From Alphaproteobacteria bacterium (GTDB taxonomy: Bacteria; Pseudomonadota; Alphaproteobacteria; Reyranellales; Reyranellaceae): 61,442 bases of DNA. Location of the stretch: assembly GCA_947474005.1 (NCBI GenBank), contig CANJHI010000011.1, positions 1-61,442 of the forward strand, in the 5' to 3' direction. The translations under genes and the position numbers were made by a program. Below are positions 27,814 to 36,619 of this stretch, one piece after another (the stretch's first letter is position 1; every line of letters starts with the position of its first letter). Below the pieces are notes generated by a model. That model was not told where the DNA came from. It saw only the letters and a program-made list of their open reading frames with translations, and did not search any database.

Positions 27814-29478
27814 ATGAATATCGCCCGTTGGATGCCCGGCGTGGGGACGCTCGCGACCTACAAGGCGTCGTTCCTGCCGCGCGACCTGGCGGCGGGCCTG
27901 ACGCTGGGCGCGGTAATGGTGCCGGTGGGGCTGGCCTACGGTGAACTGGCGGGGCTGCCGCTGGCCGGCCTCTACGGCAGCATGCTGCCGCTTCTGGCCT
28001 ACGCCCTGTTCGGCAGCTCCCGGCAGCTCATCGTCGGACCCGACACGGCGATGGCGGCCCTCGTCGCCGTCGTCGTGGTGCCGCTGGCGCCGGGCGATCC
28101 CGGACGGCTCGCACTACTGGCTGCGGGACTGGGCGTCATGGTGGGCCTCCTCTGTCTGCTGGGCGGCGTGCTGCGGCTGGGCTTTATCGCCAACTTTCTC
28201 TCCAAGCCGGTGATCGTGGGCTTCATGCACGGGCTCGCGCTGGTCATTGTCGTGGCCCAGCTGCCCAAGGTGCTGGGCCTCAAGTCCGACGGCGAGACCA
28301 CGCTCGAGCAGGTGGTGTCGCTTCTTCATCGGCTGGCCGATACCAATTTCATCTCGCTCGCGATCGGTGCCGGCACCTTTGCCACTATCCTGCTCTGCCG
28401 CCGCTTTACGCCGCGCGTGCCCGGCGCGGTCCTGGCGCTCGCGGCCTCGGGACTGGCCGTCGTCCTGCTCGGGCTCGACAAGCAGGGCGTGGCCGTGGTC
28501 GGCCGTATCCCGACCGGCCTGCCGGGCCTCTCGCTGCCGGTTCCGACACTTGCCGATTTCGAGGCGCTGCTGCCGGTCGCATTCGTGGCGGCGCTGCTGT
28601 CGTTCTCCGATACGGTGGTCACCGCTCGCGCCTTCGCCGCGCGCAACCGCTATCGCATCGACCCCAACCAGGAATTGCTGGCCATCGGCGCTGCCAACCT
28701 CGTCTCCGGCCTGAGCCAGGGCCTGCCGATCAGCGCCAGCGATTCGCGCACCGCCGTCGCCGAGGCGGCCGGCGGCCGCACGCAGGTGACCTCGGCCATC
28801 GCGGCCGTGGTCGTGGCCGCCGTCATGCTCTGGCTGGCGGGCTTTCTCTACTATCTGCCTTCGGCGGCGTTGGGCGGCCTGCTGATAGCCTCCGCCTGGG
28901 GTCTCTGTGACACGGCCGAGTTCCGCCGGCTGTGGCGTTTCCGCGGCATCAGCCTGGCCGGTGCGCTGGTGACGATGGCCGGTGTGGTGGCTCTGGGCGT
29001 CATGGAAGGCATCCTGATCGGCGTCGTCTTCTCGTTGGTCCTGCTGTTGCGCGCGCTCGCCTTTCCGCCCGACGCGGTGCTCGGCCGCACGCCGGGCGGC
29101 AGCTGGCACGATACGGCGCACCGGCCCGATGCCGTTCCCGTGCCCGGGCTGCTGGTCTACCGCTTCTCCGCGCCGCTCTTCTTCGCCAACTGCATGCTGT
29201 TTCGCGACCGCATCACGGCGCTGATCGAGACGTCGCCCACTTCCGTGTTGGCCGTGGTGGTCGACGGCGGCGCCATCCACGATGTCGACCTGATGGGCTG
29301 CGAGACGCTGGCCGAGCTCGAGCAGGAACTTCGCGAGCGCGGCATTCGCCTCGCCTTCGGCAATCTGCGCGACCGGGTGAAACGCGACATCGAGCGCGGC
29401 CTCGATCTCGGACCGGAGAACGACGACATCACCTTCCCGAGTGTGGCCGATGCGGTGGCAGCGGTGAGACCGGCCTAG
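27814..29478 (+). CDS. SulP-family anion transporter with STAS domain
   Basis: The 554-residue inner-membrane protein has 10-12 hydrophobic segments followed by a cytoplasmic STAS domain (about 430-540, with VVVDGGAIHDVDLMG). SulP proteins carry sulfate, bicarbonate or dicarboxylates; the true anion is not evident. I start at the ATG at 27814 because AGGGGAAGG precedes it; a GTG at 27727 would add a non-membrane extension. The 3' end overlaps a convergent gene by four bases. Confidence 0.88.
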   Translation: MNIARWMPGVGTLATYKASFLPRDLAAGLTLGAVMVPVGLAYGELAGLPLAGLYGSMLPLLAYALFGSSRQLIVGPDTAMAALVAVVVVPLAPGDPGRLALLAAGLGVMVGLLCLLGGVLRLGFIANFLSKPVIVGFMHGLALVIVVAQLPKVLGLKSDGETTLEQVVSLLHRLADTNFISLAIGAGTFATILLCRRFTPRVPGAVLALAASGLAVVLLGLDKQGVAVVGRIPTGLPGLSLPVPTLADFEALLPVAFVAALLSFSDTVVTARAFAARNRYRIDPNQELLAIGAANLVSGLSQGLPISASDSRTAVAEAAGGRTQVTSAIAAVVVAAVMLWLAGFLYYLPSAALGGLLIASAWGLCDTAEFRRLWRFRGISLAGALVTMAGVVALGVMEGILIGVVFSLVLLLRALAFPPDAVLGRTPGGSWHDTAHRPDAVPVPGLLVYRFSAPLFFANCMLFRDRITALIETSPTSVLAVVVDGGAIHDVDLMGCETLAELEQELRERGIRLAFGNLRDRVKRDIERGLDLGPENDDITFPSVADAVAAVRPA

Positions 29479-30437
29479 AGCTTTGCCCCCGATGCCTTCA
29501 CCGGCGCCTGGAAGGCTTGGACTTGGGCCGCGACGAAGGCGGTGAACTCAGCCGAGGTCATGGGCTTGGTGACGAAGCCTAGGTCGCCCAGCCGTTCGAC
29601 GATCTTCGGGTCCGCCAGCACCTCGGCCATCGCCTTATGCAGCCGCTCCTGTGCCGCCGACGGGAAGCCGGTGGGTGCCGAAAGCCCGACGAAATTCTCG
29701 GCCACCAGCTTGGGGTAGCCCAGCTCGGTGACCAGCGGCACGTCGGGCGCCGACGGCGCCTTCTGCGTAGAAGTCAGCGCCAGCATGCGAAGCTTGCCGT
29801 CCTTGGCGAGCGGCAGCACTTCGGTGAGCGTCACCACGGCAAAGTCGAGCTGTCCCGCCATCATGTCCTGGAACATGGGTGCCGCGCCGCGATAGCCGAT
29901 GTGCTCCATGTTGAGGCCGAGCTCGGCCTTGAACATCTCACCGATGATGTGGCCGATCGAGCCCTGGCCGCCGGAGCCGAACGGCACCGTCTTGCCCTGC
30001 GCCTTGATCCAGGCGATCAGCTCCTTCATGTCCTTGGCCGGCACCGCCGGCCGTACTACGAAGGCATTGGCGACCGAGCCGATATAGGCCACGTGCACGA
30101 AATCCTTCAGCGGATCGTAGGGCGGCTTGTCGAACAGGTAGGGCGCGATCGAGATCGGCGCGCTGTTCGACAGCAGCAGCGTGTGGTCGTCTTTGGCCGC
30201 CAGCACCGCATTGGCGCCGATGGTGGTGCCGCCGCCCGGCTTGTTGTCGACCACCACCGTCTGGCCGAGCTTCTCCGACAGCGGCCCCGAGATCACGCGC
30301 GCCGCGGCATCGGATGCCCCGCCCGGCGGGAAGGTGACGATGATCTTTACGGGGCGGGCTGGCCATTGCTGCGCCGACGCCGGAAAATCCAGGGCGGCGA
30401 GGGCGGTCATGCCCAGAAGAGTGCGTCGTGCGATCAT
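29475..30437 (-). CDS. Bug/TctC-family periplasmic receptor (1 of 4)
   Basis: The 320-residue protein has a signal peptide (MIARRTLLGMTALAALDF, cleavage after ASAQ). It also has the Bug motifs WPARPVKIIVTFPPGG, VVDNKPGGGTTIGANAV and the GYRGAAPMFQDMMAGQ loop. Bug receptors bind small carboxylates. No TctA/TctB membrane genes are nearby, so it is an orphan receptor. GGGGGAAG before the ATG at 30435-30437 fixes the start. Confidence 0.9.
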   Translation of the reverse strand: MIARRTLLGMTALAALDFPASAQQWPARPVKIIVTFPPGGASDAAARVISGPLSEKLGQTVVVDNKPGGGTTIGANAVLAAKDDHTLLLSNSAPISIAPYLFDKPPYDPLKDFVHVAYIGSVANAFVVRPAVPAKDMKELIAWIKAQGKTVPFGSGGQGSIGHIIGEMFKAELGLNMEHIGYRGAAPMFQDMMAGQLDFAVVTLTEVLPLAKDGKLRMLALTSTQKAPSAPDVPLVTELGYPKLVAENFVGLSAPTGFPSAAQERLHKAMAEVLADPKIVERLGDLGFVTKPMTSAEFTAFVAAQVQAFQAPVKASGAKL

Positions 30438-30505
30438 GTCTTCCCCCGTGAGACGTTCTTCAATCTCCGAGGGTAAGCAATCGTTGTGCCCGGTGTCAGG
30501 GGATG

Positions 30506-30865
30506 TCAGGCCCCGCCACGGAAAAGTGAGAAGCCCCACGGCGTCATCTTGAGTGGCAGGTGATAGTGCTGCGCGAGATCGGCGACGCCAAAGCGATAGG
30601 GCACTGACTCTAGGAAGGCGGGCGAGGGGACGGCCACGCCCTCAGCGCGATACCAGTCGCCGACATGGAACACTGCCTCGTAGATGCCCGTCGCCGTCAG
30701 CCCTTCGCCACGCACCGTCGGGTGATCGAGGACACCCGAGGCATTGATCGCGCCCGACGCCAGCAACTTGCCGTCGGGGCCGCGGAGTTCGACCCGTAGT
30801 CCCGTCGCGGCGATACCGTGCGAGACGTCGAAGACGTGGATCGAGATGCCGCCGGCTCGGGTCAT
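30506..30865 (-). CDS. Transthyretin-like (HIU hydrolase family) protein, divergent
   Basis: The 119-residue protein has the fold pattern of 5-hydroxyisourate hydrolase: ISIHVFDVSHG with H10, IYEAVFHVGDWY, and HYHLPLKMTPWGFSLFRG with H102. However, the catalytic Arg of the GRxD loop is replaced by V44 (ASGVLDHP), and the hallmark C-terminal YRGS is FRGGA. A full, canonical copy exists in the uraD-uraH fusion at 42845. This copy probably has a different substrate or no hydrolase activity. Confidence 0.8.
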   Translation of the reverse strand: MTRAGGISIHVFDVSHGIAATGLRVELRGPDGKLLASGAINASGVLDHPTVRGEGLTATGIYEAVFHVGDWYRAEGVAVPSPAFLESVPYRFGVADLAQHYHLPLKMTPWGFSLFRGGA

Positions 30866-30920
30866 GCTGATATCTCTAGCCCAAGCCGGCGCCGATTGGC
30901 GGCGCTGGAACGTAAATCCC

Positions 30921-31940
30921 TCAGGTCTGCTGGATCGCCGACAGGATCCACTTGCCGCCGCGGCTGCGCAGGAAGGTCCAGATCTCGGTGGCTTCGGTCC
31001 GGTCGCGGTCGCTGCCGTCCGTGATCGTGCCGTCGGCGATGCGGCGGGTCGAGTCGAGCATGCTGAAGCGCATGGCGACGGTGGCATATTCCAAGCTGGC
31101 CTCACTCCAGGCCTCGGACAGGTCACCCTGCTCGAGCTTGACCTGCTCGACCTTGTTCTCGACACCGCGGCTGGCGTTGGCCGAGAGCTGCTCGGAGAAA
31201 TAGCCGACCATTTCCGGTGTCGCGAGTTCGCGCATCCGGCCCAGTGCGCCCGTGCTGTAGGCGGCCTGGATGTCGGTCAACAGGCCCTCGAAGGCCTTGT
31301 AGTCGTTCTCGGTGATGGCAAGTCCCACGGACGCGCTGCCGGCCGTCGCGACACCACCGGCACCGGCGAGAAGGGCGCGACCCGGCGACAGCTCGGCCGA
31401 ACGTGCCATTGGCTGCTGCTGGGGCTGCTGCGGGGACGTTCCTGCCGTCGCGCCGGCGTAGGCATAGGCCGGAGGCGCGGACTGGGCGCCGTTGCCGGCC
31501 ATACGGCCGCGGATCAGGCGAACCGCGAGGTAGACCAGGCCACCGATGAGAAGAACTTGGACGAGGAGGCCCAGCATGCCGGCCGCACCGCCGAGGCCAC
31601 CGCCGAAGCCGCCGCCGAACATCATGCCGATCAGGCCGGCACCCAACATGCCGCCCATCATGCCGGAGAGGAACGGGTTGCGGGACATGAAGCCGCCAGA
31701 CTGCGCGGCAGTAGGCGCTGCCGCCGTTGCGGGCTTCTGCGCGGGCTGGGCGGGTGTCGTGCTGCGTTCCACGGGCTTCGCGGTCGGCGCGGTCTGGGTG
31801 GGGGCGGGTGCCTGGTCGGTCTTGCCACCGCGGCTGCCCGAGCTCGTGCCGGCGCCGGCGCGCGCCTCGGCCAGAGCCGGCAGCGCGATGATCGCCACGG
31901 CGGCAACGGTAAGCAAACGACGAACGATATTGTTTTTCAT
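30921..31940 (-). CDS. Tim44-like domain protein, membrane-anchored
   Basis: The 339-residue protein has a signal peptide (about 1-25), a Pro/Thr/Gln-rich linker, a Gly/Met-rich hydrophobic stretch (about 95-150) that probably spans the membrane, and a C-terminal Tim44/TimA-type domain (about 205-339, ending GGKWILSAIQQT). Bacterial Tim44-like proteins are associated with the inner membrane, and their role is poorly defined. The start is the ATG at 31938-31940, at the signal peptide. Confidence 0.8.
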   Translation of the reverse strand: MKNNIVRRLLTVAAVAIIALPALAEARAGAGTSSGSRGGKTDQAPAPTQTAPTAKPVERSTTPAQPAQKPATAAAPTAAQSGGFMSRNPFLSGMMGGMLGAGLIGMMFGGGFGGGLGGAAGMLGLLVQVLLIGGLVYLAVRLIRGRMAGNGAQSAPPAYAYAGATAGTSPQQPQQQPMARSAELSPGRALLAGAGGVATAGSASVGLAITENDYKAFEGLLTDIQAAYSTGALGRMRELATPEMVGYFSEQLSANASRGVENKVEQVKLEQGDLSEAWSEASLEYATVAMRFSMLDSTRRIADGTITDGSDRDRTEATEIWTFLRSRGGKWILSAIQQT

Positions 31941-32002
31941 GAACTGGCCACCCCTGCCGGACAATGCCGACGACCTCTATGTTAGGCGCATATCTGCCAT
32001 GT

Positions 32003-32566
32003 TCAAGGCTTCCGTCGATTACTTCTGTGCGAGGTTTGTCGCTTCTGCAGGGGCAGGAAATGCCGCTGGAGCCTGACAGCCAGGGCGAGCGCCCGTCCCT
32101 GCATCGCCGCAGCACAGAGCATTGCAACGAGGGCCGCGCCGTAGCGGACGGTTTCCGGACGGGGATTCATGTTCGCCGCAGCGATCTCCACGGCGAGCGC
32201 GCCCCCCACCGCCAGGGCCACCCACACCAGGACCAGCTTGGCGGGTCGCGACACGGCCACGATCGGCCGATACATGTCGTGCCCGATGCGCATCAGGGTC
32301 CCGCGCACGCCGCCGGCCGCGAGGCCGGCGAGCAGGACCGCGATGAACGGCCAGGCGGGCTGCCGGGCGGCGATCTGGATGATGGCCAGGCCGAGCGCCA
32401 CGCCGAGGCCCAGGATCGGCGGCGCGAGCAGGCGCCACTGGGAGATGTAGCGCCGCTGCACCTCGCGGACGGCGAGGTAGATGCTGCCAAGGGCGCCCAC
32501 CGCCAGCAGGGCATGCATCATCGTGAGTTTGCTGATCATGCCACCATCATACCGCAGGACCGCCAT
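32003..32566 (-). CDS. Integral membrane protein of unknown function
   Basis: The 187-residue protein has about five hydrophobic segments (13-30, 46-62, 72-88, 112-130, 143-158) and a basic C-terminal tail (KRQTSHRSNRRKP). I do not recognise the family. The start may be the ATG at 32564-32566 or an internal ATG nine codons later. It lies 61 bases downstream of boxB on the same strand and could be co-transcribed. Confidence 0.65.
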   Translation of the reverse strand: MAVLRYDGGMISKLTMMHALLAVGALGSIYLAVREVQRRYISQWRLLAPPILGLGVALGLAIIQIAARQPAWPFIAVLLAGLAAGGVRGTLMRIGHDMYRPIVAVSRPAKLVLVWVALAVGGALAVEIAAANMNPRPETVRYGAALVAMLCAAAMQGRALALAVRLQRHFLPLQKRQTSHRSNRRKP

Positions 32567-32627
32567 TGCGCACCTGCGGCTTGCAACATCGAGGCCGATC
32601 TCGACGCGATGTCCTGTTCGTGGCGGC

Positions 32628-34046
32628 CTAGTTGAACCTGACGTACTCGAAATCGGCCGCCTGGTTGTTGATGCCGCGCGCCGGCGGGCCGATCCAGTGG
32701 GCGAACTTGCCGGGTTGGGTCACGGCGGGTCCCATCAGTGAGGTGACGTAGGCGCGGTCCTCGTCGGTCGGCAGCCAGCGGCCCTCGTTCACCGTCCAGT
32801 CGGCCTCACTCAGCACGTGGCCGTCCGGCGAGATGCGCATGCCGGCGAAGGCGCCGATGCGACGGTTGAAGGCGCGGTGCGGCAGCTTCATCTCGAAATT
32901 GAGGCCGGCCCGCTCGATCGCCTTGTTCCAGCGCAGCACGCCCTTGGCGCAATCCTCGATATAGTCCTGGCGCAGCCGCTCGTTCAGCGCCTGGAGCGCC
33001 GGCACCATCTTCTTCACGATGCGGCCATCCTCGGCCGTGTCGATCTCGTAAGCCGCGCCGGTCAGCAGATGGTCGTCGTCGATGCGGGTTTCCAGGAAGC
33101 GGCCCTTTACGCCCATCGTGTAGTAGTTGGCGGCGTTGGTCGACGCCTCCTGGCCGAACAGGTCGAGCGACACCGAGAAGTGGAAGTTGAGATACTTCTG
33201 CATGGTCGCGAGATCGATGGCGCCGACGCTGCGCACATCGTCGGTCTTGTGCTCCTTCATCAGCTCGCAGGTGCGCTGGAGGATACGGGTGATGCCCGAT
33301 TCGCCCACGAACATGTGGTGCGCCTCTTCCGTCAGCATGAAGCGGCAGGAGCGCGCCAGCGGATCGAAGCCCGATTCCGCGAGCGAGGCGAGCTGGTACT
33401 TGCCATCGCGGTCGGTGAAATAGGTGAACATGAAGAACGACAGCCAGTCCGGCGTCGCCTCGTTGAAGGCGCCCAGGATGCGCGGCTTGTCGGGATCGCC
33501 CGAGTGCCGCACCAGCATCTCCTCGGCCTCCTCGCGGCCGTCGCGGCCGAAATAGGCGTGCAGCAGGTAGACCATGGCCCAGAGGTGGCGGCCTTCCTCG
33601 ACATTGATCTGGAAGAGGTTGCGCAGGTCGTAGAGCGACGGTGCGGTCTTGCCCAGCAGGCGCTGCTGCTCGACCGACGCGGGCTCGGTGTCGCCCTGCG
33701 TGACGATCAGACGGCGCAAGGTCGAGCGCAGCTCGCCCGGCACGTCCTGCCACACCGGTTTGCCCTTGTTGTCGCCGTAGGCGATCTGCCGCTCGGCGTC
33801 GCGGTCGGCGAGGAAAATGCCCCAGCGATAGTCCGGCATCTTCACATGGCCGAAGTTCGCCCAGCCGTTGGCGTCGGTCGAGATGGCCGTGCGCAGATAA
33901 ACGTCGAAGGCCGAGGTGCCGTCCGGGCCCATGTCTTTCCACCAGTCGAGGAAGCGCGGCTGCCAGTTCTCCAGCGCGCGCTGCAGCCGGCGGTCGCTCG
34001 AGAGATCGACGTTGTTGGGAATGAGCTGGCTGTAGTCGATGGCCAT
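32628..34046 (-). CDS. boxB: Benzoyl-CoA 2,3-epoxidase, oxygenase component BoxB
   Basis: The 472-residue diiron oxygenase converts benzoyl-CoA to its 2,3-epoxide in the aerobic hybrid pathway. Helix motifs with iron ligands are visible at E150 in NVEEGRHLWAMVY and at E240/H243 in LTEEAHHMF. Length and sequence are typical of BoxB. It needs the reductase BoxA, which is not seen in the window. It follows boxC by nine bases, in the order boxC-boxB. Confidence 0.95.
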   Translation of the reverse strand: MAIDYSQLIPNNVDLSSDRRLQRALENWQPRFLDWWKDMGPDGTSAFDVYLRTAISTDANGWANFGHVKMPDYRWGIFLADRDAERQIAYGDNKGKPVWQDVPGELRSTLRRLIVTQGDTEPASVEQQRLLGKTAPSLYDLRNLFQINVEEGRHLWAMVYLLHAYFGRDGREEAEEMLVRHSGDPDKPRILGAFNEATPDWLSFFMFTYFTDRDGKYQLASLAESGFDPLARSCRFMLTEEAHHMFVGESGITRILQRTCELMKEHKTDDVRSVGAIDLATMQKYLNFHFSVSLDLFGQEASTNAANYYTMGVKGRFLETRIDDDHLLTGAAYEIDTAEDGRIVKKMVPALQALNERLRQDYIEDCAKGVLRWNKAIERAGLNFEMKLPHRAFNRRIGAFAGMRISPDGHVLSEADWTVNEGRWLPTDEDRAYVTSLMGPAVTQPGKFAHWIGPPARGINNQAADFEYVRFN

Positions 34047-34055
34047 GATTGCCTC

Positions 34056-35720
34056 CTATGCCCGCTTGCGGTCGTACTTGCTCTGCTTGCCCGTGCCGTA
34101 GAGTTTTAGCGCGCCCTCGGGGCCGGTGGCGTTGGGGCGCTGGAAGATCCAGTTCTGCCAGGCCGACAGCCGCGCGAAGATCTTGGTCTCCATCGTTTCC
34201 GGTCCGGCGAAGCGCAGGTTCGCTTCCATGCCGATCAGCCCGTCGGGCGAGAAGCCGGCGCGCTCTTCGACGGCGAGGCGGACCTCGTCTTCCCAGTCGA
34301 TATCGTCGGGCGTGAAGGTGACGAGGCCCTGCTCGTCCGCAGCCTCGGCGTCCAGCGCCTCGCCGAAACAGTCCTTCAATTCGTCGACATGCTTGGGATC
34401 GTAGAGGAAGCGCGTCGCAAGGCGCGTCAGCCCGTTGCCCATCGGATAGGGCCCGAAGTTCATGGACGTGAGCCGTAATGTCGCCGCCGGCAGATTGGAA
34501 CCCTCGACCGTGCCGTCCAGCATGTAGGAGCGGTCCGAGGCCAGCACAATCTCGAGCAGCGTGCCGGCGAAGCACGAGCCGGGCTCGACCAGCGCGATCA
34601 AGCTGCGCGAGCTGACGTCGAGACGTTTCAGGGTGCGCTTCCAGTAGAGCACGATCTCCCGGACCAGCCAGTTCGCGGACTCCTTCGCGAGCAGCGCGTC
34701 GTAGGCCTCGACCAACGCACCGTCACCCTGGCTCGTCAGCACCCAGGTGCCGATCTCGGTTTCGTTCAGGCGCAGATGCATCATGGCATCGTCGAGATCG
34801 CGCGCCAGCGCCAGCAGCCAGAAGGCGGCGCCTTGAGCGTGGACCGCGGCGGCATCGGCCGGTGGCACCTCCGTCGGGCCGTTCAGCCGAATTCGGGCGG
34901 CCCGCTGCGCGCGGTCGATCTCCACCGTGAGACGTGGATAGCGGATCGTGTCGCCCTCGATTTGGCGCTCGACCGGCGGCAGGGCGATGCCTTTGGCGTT
35001 CCTGGGCCGCGCCGATTTGGCGGCGGTTTCTTCGGCGATCTTCCTGGTCTCTCCGACGAGCTTGCTGGGCGGGATGAGCTTGTCGATCAGCCGCCATTCC
35101 TGCGCCCGCTTGCCGCGCAGGCCTTCGGCGGTGGTGCAGAAGAAGTCGGCGTGATCGCGCCGCACCAGGCGCTTGTCGACAAGGCGCGTCAGGCCGCCAG
35201 TGCCGGGCAACACGGCGAGCAGCGGCAGTTCGGGCAGCGACACGGCGCTCGCCCCGTCGTCGGCCAACAGGATCTGCTCGCAGGCCAGTGCCAGCTCGTA
35301 GCCGCCGCCGGCGGCGATGCCGTTGATCGAGCAGATGTAGCTCTGGCCGGAATGATGGCTCGCGTCCTCGATGGCAAGCCGCGTCTCGTTGGTGAACTTG
35401 CAGAAGTTCACCTTGTGGTCGTGGGTGCTGAGACCCAGCATGTTGATGTTGGCGCCGGAGCAGAAGACGCGATCGCGCTGCGAGCGGATCACCACCGCGC
35501 CGATCTCGGGGTGCTCGAAGCGCAGGCGCTGCACGGCATCGGCCAGTTCAATGTCGACGCCGAGGTCGTAGCTGTTGAGCTTCAGCTTGTAGCCGGGCTT
35601 GAGGCCGCCATCCTCGTTCACGTCCATGGTCAGGTAGGCGACGCCATTTTCGAGGGCGAGCTTCCAGTGCCGGTACTTGTCCGGCGCGGTGCGGAAGTCG
35701 ATGGGCGCTGTCTCTGCCAT
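34056..35720 (-). CDS. boxC: Benzoyl-CoA-dihydrodiol lyase BoxC
   Basis: The 554-residue enzyme opens the benzoyl-CoA epoxide (dihydrodiol) ring hydrolytically, releasing formate and a semialdehyde CoA ester. It is a long crotonase relative: the oxyanion-hole region VFCSGANINMLG and the SINGIAAGGGYELALACEQ region (seen as INGIAAGGGYELAL) lie in the N-terminal half, and a second crotonase-like half follows. The promoter region carries direct repeats. It is divergent from a GNAT gene. Confidence 0.95.
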   Translation of the reverse strand: MAETAPIDFRTAPDKYRHWKLALENGVAYLTMDVNEDGGLKPGYKLKLNSYDLGVDIELADAVQRLRFEHPEIGAVVIRSQRDRVFCSGANINMLGLSTHDHKVNFCKFTNETRLAIEDASHHSGQSYICSINGIAAGGGYELALACEQILLADDGASAVSLPELPLLAVLPGTGGLTRLVDKRLVRRDHADFFCTTAEGLRGKRAQEWRLIDKLIPPSKLVGETRKIAEETAAKSARPRNAKGIALPPVERQIEGDTIRYPRLTVEIDRAQRAARIRLNGPTEVPPADAAAVHAQGAAFWLLALARDLDDAMMHLRLNETEIGTWVLTSQGDGALVEAYDALLAKESANWLVREIVLYWKRTLKRLDVSSRSLIALVEPGSCFAGTLLEIVLASDRSYMLDGTVEGSNLPAATLRLTSMNFGPYPMGNGLTRLATRFLYDPKHVDELKDCFGEALDAEAADEQGLVTFTPDDIDWEDEVRLAVEERAGFSPDGLIGMEANLRFAGPETMETKIFARLSAWQNWIFQRPNATGPEGALKLYGTGKQSKYDRKRA

Positions 35721-35727
35721 GGTGTTT

Positions 35728-35764
35728 CCTATTTACGTAATCCGGTACTTAAATACCTATTTAC
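35728..35764 (-). promoter_or_regulatory. Direct repeats and AT-rich control region upstream of boxC
   Basis: Two exact copies of CCTATTTAC (35728-35736 and 35756-35764) are 28 bases apart. Between them are the palindrome TTACGTAA (35733-35740) and GGTACTTAAATACC, which is near-palindromic. A TTGACA on the minus strand (35787-35792) could be a -35 box, although no well-spaced -10 follows. The AT-richness and symmetry stand out against the GC-rich background, so this is the likely regulator site for boxCB. Confidence 0.5.
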
Positions 35765-35797
35765 TTTCTTCGCCGCAAGTTCATTCTGTCAACACTC

Positions 35798-36217
35798 ATG
35801 GTCGCTGTCCGCCTCGCCCAAGCCACTGATATACCGGCGATTTCCGCGCTCGATGCCCGACTGACCGGGACGTCCAAGCCGGATTACTGGCGGGAGCGGC
35901 TGGCGCCTGGCCTGCATTTTCTGGTCGCGGAGACCGGTAAGGGCGCCTTCGCGGGCTTCATCGCCGGCGAAGTTCGGGCCTGGGAATTTGGCCAGCCACC
36001 GGCCGGCTGGGTGTTTGCCATCCAGATCGATCCAAGGCTTCGCCTGAAAGGCGCCGGCAGCGCGTTATTCGACGCTCTTGTGGCGCGCTTCAAGGCCGAA
36101 GGCGTGACGCGTGTGCGCACCCTGGTCGACCGCAAGGACCATCTGATCCTCTCCTTCTTCAGGGCGCAGGGCATGGTCGCGGGACCTTCGCTGCAACTCG
36201 ACAAGGAATTGTCGTGA
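35798..36217 (+). CDS. GNAT-family N-acetyltransferase
   Basis: The 139-residue protein has the GNAT acetyl-CoA loop region IQIDPRLRLKGAGSALFDAL (about 76-95), with R-x-x-G/A at RLKGAG, and the C-terminal strand HLILSFFRAQGM. The acceptor is unknown. It is divergent from boxC and overlaps the Rrf2 gene as GTGA, so the two are co-expressed. Confidence 0.8.
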   Translation: MVAVRLAQATDIPAISALDARLTGTSKPDYWRERLAPGLHFLVAETGKGAFAGFIAGEVRAWEFGQPPAGWVFAIQIDPRLRLKGAGSALFDALVARFKAEGVTRVRTLVDRKDHLILSFFRAQGMVAGPSLQLDKELS

Positions 36218-36609
36218 AGCTGCAGACCGCGACGCGGCTCGGCCTCTACGCCACGCTCGAACTGGCGCGCGATCCGGCCCAGACCCTGTCGTCGGCCGAT
36301 CTTGCCGAACGCTTCGGCGTGTCGACGCATCACCTCGCCAAGGTCCTGCGCACGCTCTCGACCGCGGGACTGGTGCAGGCCGAACGTGGCGCCTCGGGCG
36401 GCTATCGTTTCACCGGCAACCGCCGCCGCATCACCCTGATGGACATCGTGGCCCTGTTCGAGCCGGCGCCCGGCAATCGCGCCAAGGAGCCGGGCGAAGA
36501 CACCGAGATCGGCGGTGCGCTGCAACGGGTGCTGACGGAGATCGACGAGATCGCCGAAGCGACGCTGCGTTCCGTCAGCCTGGAGACTATGCTGAAGCAT
36601 CCGATGTGA
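36214..36609 (+). CDS. Rrf2-family transcriptional regulator without cluster cysteines
   Basis: The 131-residue protein has the Rrf2 winged helix: ATRLGLYATLELA, then SADLAERFGVSTHHLAKVLRTL and RGASGGYRF. The three cysteines that bind the Fe-S cluster in IscR/NsrR are absent; the region after MDIVALFEP contains none at all. It therefore cannot sense through a cluster in the usual way. The start is GTG at 36214, overlapping the GNAT stop (GTGA). Confidence 0.85.
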   Translation: MKLQTATRLGLYATLELARDPAQTLSSADLAERFGVSTHHLAKVLRTLSTAGLVQAERGASGGYRFTGNRRRITLMDIVALFEPAPGNRAKEPGEDTEIGGALQRVLTEIDEIAEATLRSVSLETMLKHPM

Positions 36610-36619
36610 AGGCTGTTGC

